From Chara braunii (Eukaryota > Streptophyta > Charophyceae > Charales > Characeae), in assembly GCA_003427395.1 (NCBI GenBank), contig BFEA01000080.1, positions 3,388,960-3,409,219 of the forward strand: DNA of 20,260 nucleotides, read 5' to 3'. The notes beneath the pieces are model-generated. The model made no database searches and had not been told where the DNA came from. It saw only the letters and a list, made by a program, of their open reading frames with translations. A program made the position numbers and the translations under genes. Every line of letters starts with the position of its first letter. The stretch's first letter is position 1. Shown here in pieces: positions 8,541-16,457 of this stretch.

Positions 8541-8813
8541 CCACCACAGGTATGAACCTGTGTACCACGCACTCTCCGCAGGGTGCAGAAGACGGTGTGG
8601 TGATCAACCGCCTTAACGGTTGTCTAGTATCAAGAGATTAACCCCTCAAGGCTCGTGTCAGCCGACAATTGAGTGTTGAAATGCGACCCGCGAGATCATA
8701 GAGGGTCGCATGATACACAGTACTCCATCGTAACGACTGTTTGTGTATGCTTGCATGACTAGTCGATATGAGAAAGCCCTGCTCCCGCGTGATTTTATCT
8801 TAAGTCTCACGCG
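8541..8813. repeat. hairpin cluster upstream of LTR-like copy 2
   Basis: Four clean stems in series: CACAGGT-ATGA-ACCTGTG (8545-8562), CAACCG-CCTTAA-CGGTTG (8605-8622), ATGCGACCC with a 13-nt loop to GGGTCGCAT (8681-8711), and CGCGTGA with a 14-nt loop to TCACGCG (8786-8813). All arms pair perfectly. No protein frame or recognised RNA family accounts for them. Confidence 0.75.
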
Positions 8814-9139
8814 CGACGTCTAACCGACTTCCAATTTAAAAGGTTATGGGTCGGACATTGAAGGGACTAAGAGTGTTGTTGTGTTTTTGTTTTGTTTGTA
8901 TTGTGTCATTCCGTATGTGTGAGTTTTGTGGTGTGACGCGTGGTATATAGGATGTGTCCTAGTCAACTAATGACGAGTCGTGCTTGGGACCTCAGCCCCC
9001 CAATGCGTCGATTCCGATTAAGGGGCACCGCGCGTACCCCCTATGCTACAGCGAACGAGAAACGCCCTCGGTCGGGCCACCTCTGCGATTGCATACGAAA
9101 AACTTTCGCACGTGGTTCAGTAGCTCTGCGGGGATACGC

Positions 9140-9173
9140 CCACCCAAGGGATGGTGACAGCTCCCGGGGGTGG
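9140..9173 (+). repeat. hairpin with conserved TGGTGACA loop, copy 2
   Basis: CCACCC (9140-9145) pairs with GGGTGG (9168-9173), and inside it GGGA (9148-9151) pairs with TCCC (9162-9165), around a loop containing TGGTGACAG. The loop equals that of copy 1 at 3738-3765; the stem sequence differs on both sides and still pairs. Confidence 0.75.
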
Positions 9174-9231
9174 AGGTAAACAGTGCCTCGCGTGACCCTG
9201 TCCTGTCGTAGGGGCTCGCCAGAGGTACGGT

Positions 9232-9240
9232 TGGCGCACT
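9232..9240 (+). other. candidate primer-binding site, copy 2
   Basis: TGGCGCACT matches copy 1 exactly for nine bases and then diverges (CGGTCGGAGCGAC against AGGCTAGAGCGGC). Confidence 0.35.
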
Positions 9241-9310
9241 CGGTCGGAGCGACAAACCGCGCTCTACAACGAAGTCCTGCAAAATCTTGCGTGACGCGGC
9301 CGGGAGGGTC

Positions 9311-10014
9311 GCCCTGCGGGACCGATGCGCCTCGACACCACGCGGGTTTTCAAATTTTCTTTTTGTGATTATGACCTTAATTAGACTAGGAAATTGGGTG
9401 CCTCGTAATTTTTGCGTGTAACTGCACATCGCTTCCTGCTTGCGCGCGCTTTGCTGCACCTGGGTCTGCGCTCTGTTCCCGCCGCGCCTAAATTCCAATC
9501 TCAAATGTAATCTATTCTTGCTCTTTCTTTGCCTACGCAGATGTAACTGTTATCTTCCCCTTTCTTGATATTCTTTCCCGCGTCACTGTGTGCGCTCTCC
9601 CTTCTCTATCTCATTGGGCAGATCGGTGCATGACTGGATCGAAGCGTGGAGTGAGGCTACGTCCCCCACGCCGCGGCCCAGCCATGCAGTCGTAGGCACT
9701 TCCTCCTTCCTTTTCTCCTATTCTTCTCTGACAATCCCGGTTATTGCGCGCTGATGCACAAGCTATAAATTCCACAAGGGCGATTAATTGGCTCTCGAAT
9801 CTATGTTGGGAGTTAGCATGGTCGAGAGGATCGACTTACGAACAGAAAGACGGTGAGTAGAGAGGCGGGCGATCCGACGAGCTGGTGCCGAGTATGCGGG
9901 GTTGATGCGTGGCCGCGAGGGACTGTGGCACGGGGGTGAGCCTGACTTGCACGCTCGGGCCAAGCGGGGTGTCGACTCTGTATGGTTTGGAGGTGTGGGG
10001 CGACGGACTGCCCG

Positions 10015-10017
<3 letters not shown>
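9311..10017. other. no gene recognised
   Basis: Mixed-composition sequence without a supported frame or repeat. 9780-10017 is GC-richer and leads directly into the GA tract. Confidence 0.45.
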
Positions 10018-10083
<66 letters not shown>

Positions 10084-10094
10084 AAAAAAAAGAA

Positions 10095-10144
<50 letters not shown>

Positions 10145-10145
10145 G
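10018..10145. repeat. compound (GA)n-A13-(GA/GAAA)n microsatellite
   Basis: AG dinucleotides from 10018 to about 10079, thirteen A residues at 10079-10091, then GA-rich sequence with GAAA interruptions to 10145. Arg-Glu and Ser-Leu rich open frames across it on both strands are artefacts of the dinucleotide. Confidence 0.97.
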
Positions 10146-10841
10146 AACGGGGATATGGTGGAACAATGTCTTTCTTCCCACCTTCTGTGAATTTTTAACT
10201 CCAACGTTCGCCAATTTTATTGTGGCAATTTCATATTTATTTGTAAATCATCTCGGATTTTCTGTTTTGAATATATGTATGCATGCTGATGAATGAACTC
10301 GTGTCTCTTTTCTCGAGTTGTTTCTGATTTTCAATTTTGTTTTGTTCAATAGCGTTAGCTTAATTCAAATTTCGTCACTTTCTAGTACCCATCTGCGTTA
10401 AGTGCACATCGATCCGCGAGTTTTCGGTTCCCCCGGATCTGGCCGGATACGCTCGTCGAGAATGTCTTGCCTCACCACTTGCTTTTAGTTCATGCATGAT
10501 TGCAGGAATGATCTGATGTATTGGTCTTTGATGTTGGGCAATCGTTTTTTTGTTGCGTGATGGTATGAATATGTATGTAATGATTGGATCTCACTTGGAA
10601 TGATGATGGCATGAGGAAAATAATTGCATGCATATAGGATAGACCGACGCACGGACAAAAGCGCCTATCACTGACTTATCCGCGTGACAAGACAGGATCT
10701 GAGCAGTCGCCCTGCGCAAGTGCCCGTGTATGACAGCAAGTCCGGCAGCGGAGTCCGCAACATACACTTGTGTCTGCATAAGCCTAACTAGGATCTCTCT
10801 TCGTCACGAAATGTGTGTAATTAGAAACCATTGAGTAGGAT
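10146..10841. other. no gene recognised
   Basis: AT-rich sequence with short frames only. A CTGATGA at 10286 lacks a following GAAA and stem, so it was not taken as a ribozyme. Confidence 0.45.
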
Positions 10842-11411
10842 ATGGCGGTGAAAACTCTCTTTTGGGTCACCGAGGGCGAAAATTTAAGGAACCCAGAGTA
10901 TCGGACGTATTCGGAGAGGGAACAACTTAGGCGACGAAGAAACTCACGGAATCCTAACTACCCCTGTCAGACTGAAAACCATTGACTGTGCGGGGGCGAT
11001 TTCCAGTGGGCAATAAACCAGGATTCTCGGATTTCGGACTATCCCGACACCCGCAATAGACAATATTATCTAACTGTAGACTTCGTCGCTATTACTACCC
11101 GTTTTCCTCCCTATTACATCCTTCTCTCGTATCACAACCTAACGGTTGTTCCGTGGGGCTCCATTGCTCGTTACTGGTCCCTCACACCATACCCGGAGTG
11201 TCAGCAATACAACGAGTATCGTGAAGCAGGGTTCACCCGACGAACCCGCTCCGAAGCAAAGCTTCGAGAGCACAGTCTCCGACTACGACCGTCCTCATTA
11301 GACTGTGAGACGTACATTGGCCGACGACTGTACATGCGCTCTCAGAGAGATACTCATAGCATTTCGCCTGTACATCAGATACGTCCCCGACCCAGGCTGC
11401 GAGATCGGTGA
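10842..11411 (+). pseudogene. unrecognised long frame with one in-frame TGA (possible gene relic)
   Basis: From ATG at 10842, directly preceded by an in-frame TAG, the frame runs 47 codons to TGA (10983-10985) and then stays open for a further 141 codons to TGA at 11409-11411. The second part has no ATG until near its end. The first part is rich in Arg/Glu/Asn. The second begins with a stretch of alternating aromatic and hydrophobic residues (YYLTVDFVAI, PPYYILLSYH, PWGSIARYW) and ends in an Arg/Ser-rich basic tail. I recognise no family or catalytic motif. By a rough estimate, one or two stop-free frames of this length are expected by chance in the window, so coding status is doubtful. If real, it is either broken by the TGA, read through, or spliced. 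Confidence 0.25.
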
Positions 11412-12181
11412 TCGCCCCGATTCTGAGCTAAAACGAGATACTTGCACTCCTACCTCTAAAACTTGACGCCAGAGATTCCAGTTCCAACCTGGGACTCCAC
11501 CCCCACTTTCCTAAAATCCTTGGCACACCCCTCTTCGCACTTCCAGGCCCACTAACACTTCGAAATAGGAAGTCGCGTTGGGCGTGAGGTTGGATGTCAC
11601 AACATTGTTTTACATCATACCGTTGAAAGATTTAGTGCACAGGAGTTGGGGGGTCTTAAAGGGCAAACAATGATTTTTCAGTGTCTTGAATTTGAAGATC
11701 TTTGACTTTCATCTTCTTTAATAGACAAATCTGAAAATAATAATGGATGTAGGGTACATGTTGCTGCATAACTTTTGTGGAACCCCCACAACAGTTAGGC
11801 AGCGGGAAAAATCGAGCATGGGAAAATGAGGCCTAGAGGCATTGGTGAGGAAATACTACGACATAGATAAATTGATCAATTGATTGATTCATTCATTTAT
11901 CCATTCACCGAGTAATGCTAACATCAGGCTGGAGACTAAGGTAAGTATGCAATGCAATGTGGTGTGCAAGTAATGCGGCAATTGAAGTGATCAATAAGCC
12001 CTGTTAGTTAACGACATGGTTCACAATTGATGCATATGGCTGACGGTGCACATGACCTTCTTATCCTCAATATAAAGGCCCTGACTCTGCAATCATACCA
12101 ACCTCAACAACCAAGAAAGGTAGCACACGAACGTTTGTCTGTCATTACTAGAGAACAAACAACACAGACATAGTAGACAAC
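11412..12181. other. no gene recognised
   Basis: No supported frame. It contains a short ATTG/ATTCATT-rich patch near 11870-11900, similar in flavour to the tetranucleotide satellite at 12940-13600. Confidence 0.45.
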
Positions 12182-12302
12182 GATGCACATAATCACCTGT
12201 ACAGGTCTAACACTGACACACTTGTTGCGTATAATAGGTTAATCAACTTGATATGCGTGTGTGTGTGTGTGTGTGTGTGTATGCGTGTGTGTGTGTGTGT
12301 GT

Positions 12303-12396
<94 letters not shown>

Positions 12397-12406
12397 TGCA
12401 CATAAT
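12182..12406. repeat. 201-bp segment flanked by 12-bp direct repeats
   Basis: GATGCACATAAT occurs at 12182-12193 and again at 12395-12406, the second copy abutting the end of the GT/GA microsatellite. The enclosed segment opens almost at once with the palindrome ACCTGTACAGGT (12195-12206) and ends in the microsatellite. This resembles an insertion with a target-site duplication and a simple-repeat tail. The size fits a SINE-like element, but no pol III boxes were found. Confidence 0.4.
12257..12396. repeat. (GT)n(GA)n microsatellite
   Basis: GT dinucleotides from 12257 with two ATGC/ATGT interruptions, pure from about 12309 to 12383, then GA to 12396. The Cys-Val and His-Thr frames across it are artefacts. 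Confidence 0.97.
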
Positions 12407-12939
12407 ACAAATGCTGGTGGAGAGTCAGAGAGAGGATACGAAAAAGAAAAATGTAAGAGCTGATACTGCTTGTCTGCGGAAAGGAGGTTAAACGAACCGG
12501 AAGTCAGATTAACTGATAGACAAAAATGCCACACAAGCAAAGGTAGTAAGATGAACGGGGACAAACAAGGATAGCATGGGAAGTAGGAGGTCAGACATAT
12601 AAACAAACGCACAGAGATGAACACATAGAGGGAGAGAGAAAAAAGGAGGAGACAAAGAAGTTGCTAGTGTGACAATGCGTGGCAGTCTTTTAAATGCAAT
12701 AGGAAATGGTTTCCTATCTGAAAACAAAATGCCAGAAATAGATAAGGTTTGTTAATCTGTTATGAGGATAACCTAATTTTGTCATTCATGATTCATGGCG
12801 ATGAATGACAAGGTGACGGTGGTGTTGGTAGTAGTGGTGATGCTGATGATGATGACACTGTAAGTGTTTTTCATAGTTTGGCTATCTTATTCCTAAAAAT
12901 AGTTGACAAGTCAAATCCGAAGTTCATTTAGTTCAACTT
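12407..12939. other. no gene recognised
   Basis: Purine-rich flank of the microsatellite, then a short GATGAT-type patch (12837-12857). No frame is supported. Confidence 0.45.
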
Positions 12940-13600
12940 CCCATTGTCCACTGAGTTCATCATTCGTTTTCTAACCATCTATCTATCCACCCATCAATTT
13001 GTCCATCCATGTATCTCGTTATTTACATATTTGTTGGTCTGTCTATTTATTTGTCTATCCACCGGTCCATCCGTCCATCCGTCCATCCATCTTTCCATCC
13101 ATTTGCCTAAATGTCATCCATCTACCAGTCCATATGTCGATCCATTAATCTTGTCAGTTCATTGATCCGTCCATCTATTTGTGAATTCGTCGCTCTACTG
13201 CTCTATCGATCTATTGATCTATCAATTGATTATTGATCTATCTATTTGTCCCTTTATTCATCTGTCCCTCCATCCATCAGTTAATCCGTCCACACATCGA
13301 TCGATCTATACCATTCATTGGTCAGTTAATTGATCCATTAATTGGTTTCTTGATGGGTCGGTCCATCAATCAACTAGTTGACCTATCCATCGACCAATCG
13401 ATCTATGGTGCGTCGACCGATTGCTTGGTCGGTCAATTGATCAATGTATCGGTCATTCGATCAATAAACCGATTGACCAACCAACTGACCTATCAATATA
13501 CAAACAGAGTCAACTGACTAACCGATCAATCAAGCAACCAAACAATCGAAAGACCAACTGACTAGTTGATTGATCATCTGCATCAATCGAAAAACCAACC
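12940..13600. repeat. decayed tetranucleotide satellite (CCAT / ATCT / GATC / CAAT)
   Basis: From about 12960 the sequence is built of four-base words: first CCAT/CTAT/TCCG, then ATCG/ATTG/GATC, and finally the complementary register CAAT/CCAA/GACC. Around 13454 it turns over: TTGGTCGGTCAAT (13425-13437) faces ATTGACCAACCAA (13472-13484) with 11 of 13 positions pairing. Open frames here show four-residue periodicity (Ile-His-Pro-Ser type) and are not genes. Confidence 0.9.
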
Positions 13601-14112
13601 GACCGGTGTCCGGACCGGTGGGTCCTGAATAACATTTCGACACTCGAGAGCCTGTATATAGCCAAGTTGTGCACGACAGAGAAATCTAGAGTAAGAAGGC
13701 AAGAGAGAGAAAAGACAAAGGACTAGGCCACGGGGATGAATGCTGCCCTGGGTCGAGAACCGCAGGAGGAAAGGACTGGCAACGACAAACAAGTAAGGGT
13801 CAGGACATGGGCGCATAGGAACATAGCATGAGGCCATGAGGGCCACAAAAACTCAGCATAACTAAGGCCAAAGGGCTATTAACTTTGCAAATGCGACACG
13901 GCAAGCGACAAGAGAATAGGGGAGTCGAGAGGCGGACGACCTCGATAACCGTGGGACGCAAAAGATAAGGGTCCAACGTGAAGGCCGCCTACGACAATTA
14001 ACGGGAGCCTCGGATTGGAGGCTCCGCGGCCGAAGAAACCGGCGTGCGCAAGACCCAAGAAAAGACAAGCAAGAGGGGCCACCATAAGGTGGTAGATGCC
14101 AAAAGAACATGG
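13601..14112. repeat. transition into the hairpin repeat family
   Basis: Starts with paired ACCGGT palindromes at 13600-13620 and carries GGAGCCTC-GGATTG-GAGGCTCC (14004-14025). A related GAGCCTC-AA-GAGGCTC stem lies in the right-hand repeat copy at 15928-15943. No coding frame is credible. Confidence 0.55.
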
Positions 14113-14840
14113 GGCACCTTGAGGAAAGGTACCTAGAACCACGTGGAACTAAGTAAAAATAATGGTATCCGGGACAAAATATATCGGGGACCATCGACGG
14201 GACAGGGTCGGGGACCACTGGTGGAACAAAGGGGTCGGGGACCACCAACGAGACAAGTGGTGGGGACACGTGAAGCTCCCAAGAAGCGGCATGAGGAGAA
14301 AAGAATTAAAACAAGATGCACCGCCAAGATCGAGATCGTGACGACAAAAAATATTAGCACCACTAGTGCAAGCACTAGTGGTAGCAAATGGGAAAGGCAA
14401 GAGAAAGAGAAAAAGTAAAGAATCATGAAGTGGGAAGCATGAGAGCAATCCAAAAAATCTCGGATCAGCCTCCCTCAAGAAAATGAAATCAAAAGAGACT
14501 CCATGTGAAAAATAGGTCTCCTAGAGAAAATCGGAGTAGGAGGGGCTACTGTGGGAGACAAATAAAGAAAAAAGGAAACTCCCATGGGCATGAGAGAGCA
14601 ATCATTGCAGTCCGAGATGAAACGGACTGCACCATGGGCATAGGGAGGGCCAAAACTAAGACGGAGGGCCTAGAAAAGGGCCTTAACGACCACTTGACAC
14701 TTGACATGCTAGAAAACGAAAGAAAAGAAAAGAAAAATGTGGGAGAATAAAACAAAAAAAGTGAGAGGGACTGAGTTGGCCGTCAGTAAGGATTGCTACA
14801 AGTAGGGACTGACAGGTCCCAACCGTCCAAGAAAGGAGGG
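14113..14840. repeat. hairpin repeat family, middle copy
   Basis: Aligns by eye with 15507-16310 over its whole length. Shared words in order are GGGGCACCT, AGTGGTGGGGAC, AATATTAGCACCACTAGTGC, AAAATCGGAG, GTCCGAGAT, AACGG, a run of AAAGAAAAGAAAAGAAAAATG, and GTAGGGACTG.CAGGTCC. Hairpins: ACCACTAGTGC-AA-GCACTAGTGGT (14359-14382), TGCAGTCCG/CGGACTGCA (14606-14631), GGGAC-TGACAG-GTCCC (14805-14820). The spacing between the copies is about 1443 bp at the first hairpin and 1458 bp at the last. Coding frames overlapping it are short and not conserved between copies. Confidence 0.8.
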
Positions 14841-14886
14841 AAAAAAAAAGAAAAGAAAAAAAAAAGAAAAAAAAAAAAAAGAGGAA
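14841..14886. repeat. A-rich low-complexity tract
   Basis: Runs of A interrupted by single G residues. It separates the middle repeat copy from the nested inverted repeat. Confidence 0.9.
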
Positions 14887-14955
14887 AAAACCTTAACGGT
14901 AAAAAACGGTCACTTGAAGAGATGCATCCGTGACCAGATACATTCAGGAATATTG

Positions 14956-15028
14956 CGGTTGCAAAAGACTTTGATTTTCTCTTAATTTTACAGAGAAAAT
15001 CAAGAAAAATCAAGGCCCCATGCAACCG
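14956..15028. repeat. nested inverted repeats, 8 bp outside and 12 bp inside
   Basis: The inner stem is TTGATTTTCTCT (14971-14982), a 9-nt loop, then AGAGAAAATCAA (14992-15003), perfect over 12 bp. The outer stem is CGGTTGCA (14956-14963) with TGCAACCG (15021-15028), perfect over 8 bp. Together they form a two-tier hairpin. Confidence 0.85.
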
Positions 15029-15040
15029 AAATACAACAGA

Positions 15041-15364
15041 TTACATGGGGGAGGAGAAACACATGTTTTGTGTGCATCCAGAGTCAAAATTGAGCACGCA
15101 TACTCTTGGAAGTTGACCGTTTCTTTTTCTTTCAGTTGAGGGACAGTTGTGGGGCAATAGGGCTAGAAAATTAACGCCCATTGTAGTTCGAGTTACAATG
15201 GACTATATGGGGAAGGGAAAACGCATGTTTGAAGTGCATCCGGGACCAATATTGAGCCCGGATGCACTTAAAAATTAAGCGTTTCATTTTCTTTCAGTTT
15301 GGGGCAAGTTGTGGGGCTGTGGGACTAGGAAAATGACCATAATTGCAGTCCGAGAAATATCGGA
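15041..15364. repeat. 162-bp imperfect tandem duplication
   Basis: ATGGGG at 15045 and 15207, GCATCC at 15074 and 15236, TTTCAG at 15131 and 15292, and TAGTTC/CAGTCC at 15184 and 15346 keep offsets of 161-162 bp. In the right copy AAGTGCATCCGGG (15232-15244) and CCCGGATGCACTT (15257-15269) make a perfect 13-bp stem; in the left copy the same place no longer pairs well. The right copy ends in TGCAGTCCGA-GAAATA-TCGGACTGCA (15344-15369), while the left copy has a weaker version (15183-15205). Confidence 0.85.
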
Positions 15365-15377
15365 CTGCATAAGGATG

Positions 15378-15506
15378 CCTAGGCTAAGAGAAAGTGGGTC
15401 ATGACAAACCCAAAAAGTTAGAAAAAAGTGATTTCGGCATGGGGCAAATAAAGACGGTAAACAACAACTGTGAGATGAGATATCGCGGCCACGAATAATC
15501 GGCACA
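15378..15506. repeat. segment homologous to 1942-2090
   Basis: CTAGGC, then a TTAGAAAA region, GTGAGATGAGATATCGCGG, then CGAATAATCGGCACAC, matches in order the left-hand family copy. There the hairpin reads GCGAGAT-GAGG-ATCTCGC; here it is shorter and imperfect. Confidence 0.65.
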
Positions 15507-16310
15507 CATGGGGCACCTAAGGAGAGGATATTGGAACCACCAAGGACGAGGAGGTCCCCAAAGAAAAATGAGATATCATACGGGACGTCGCCGATGATTA
15601 AGTGGACCCAAATAAAAATAGTCGAAAACGGAACACGCGCCGGCGAGACTACCGGTGGGACAAAAAAAAAAATGGAACTAGTACGGGGAGAGTGGTGGGG
15701 ACTTGAGTTGTCCCAAGGTAACCATGAGCCAACATGGTGGATGGCCGCACAAAGCAAACGGCACGGTCAAGATCAAGATCTAGACGGTGAAGAATATTAG
15801 CACCACTAGTGCAAGCACTAGTGGGATCGAGAGGGAGGACCGTGATAGAAAAAAAAGCAAAATAATAATGGTAGAAGGGTTGCCCAGCAGTCCGAGATAT
15901 CTCGGACTAGCCAGGCATGAGAAAATAGAGCCTCAAGAGGCTCAACGTGAGAAAACGGTTGTCCAAAGAAAATCGGAGCAAGGGGGGCTCAAAATGGAGA
16001 CTAACGGAGACAAAATGAAGCCCCTTATGAGCATGGGGGTGTCATTATTGTAGTCCGAGATATAACGGTCAACTGCTGAGTCTGAATCTGGCCATGGATG
16101 AGGATCCATGACCTAGAAAAATACCCAACAACTATTTGACATTTGTCATATCAAAAATAAAAGAAAAGAAAAGAAAAATGAGAGAAAATGGATGTAGAGA
16201 GAGACATAAAGGGAGAAAAGAGTGGAGGAGAATGTGCCGGCCTATTGGGACTTGCACAGTAGGGACTGGCAGGTCCTTACTGTGACCTCATCCCTCCAAG
16301 ATTCAAGGAG
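15507..16310. repeat. hairpin repeat family, right-hand copy
   Basis: Counterpart of 14113-14840. Stems: CCACTAGTGC-AA-GCACTAGTGG (15803-15824), AGTCCGAGAT/ATCTCGGACT with no loop (15889-15908), GAGCCTC-AA-GAGGCTC (15928-15943), CATGGAT-GAGG-ATCCATG (16093-16110), and CACAGTAGGGAC/GTCCTTACTGTG with loop TGGCAG (16255-16284, one G-T pair). In the middle copy the corresponding last stem is shorter but keeps the TGACAG loop. Frames over it are not preserved between copies, which argues against a protein. Confidence 0.8.
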
Positions 16311-16424
16311 GGCAATCTGGAATACAAAGATATGACCCTTGGGGCAATATCTCCACAAAATCTGAATTAAAAAGAAAAAAATGAGAGAAAATGTAAAAGG
16401 AAAATGACCGGTTTTCATTTGGGT

Positions 16425-16457
16425 CATGGATCTGAGGATCTGAGATTCAGATCCATG
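16425..16457. repeat. perfect 11-bp hairpin
   Basis: CATGGATCTGA (16425-16435), an 11-nt loop, TCAGATCCATG (16447-16457). The arms extend the CATGGAT/ATCCATG stem seen at 16093-16110, so the two are probably related. Confidence 0.85.

Larger units (their letters stand above)
8950..9310 (+). mobile_element. LTR-end-like copy 2 with leader
   Basis: This is the diverged counterpart of 3551-3972, in the same orientation. It keeps CTATGCTAC.GCGAACGAG, AACGCCCTCGG, TCAGTAGCTC, GGGATACGCC, GGTGACAG, TCCTGTCGTAGGGG and TTGGCGCACT, then GAGCG and, after a length difference, TGCGTGAC. The expected terminal CA is degraded here (GGTACGGT before TGGCGC). Homology runs past the primer-binding site, so this is not a plain 3' LTR partner of copy 1. 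A 152-codon minus-strand frame at 9046-9504 overlies it and is considered spurious. Confidence 0.5.

Noticed and set aside
9046-9504. 152-codon minus-strand frame
   Set aside because: It is antisense to the LTR-like copy 2, is not recognised as any protein family, and has no supporting neighbour.
9813-10214. Arg-Glu and Ser-Leu repeat frames
   Set aside because: Translations of the GA microsatellite.
12193-12624. His-Thr and Cys-Val repeat frames
   Set aside because: Translations of the GT microsatellite.
12944-13517. Frames with Ile-His-Pro-Ser periodicity
   Set aside because: Four-residue periodicity is the direct consequence of a tetranucleotide satellite.
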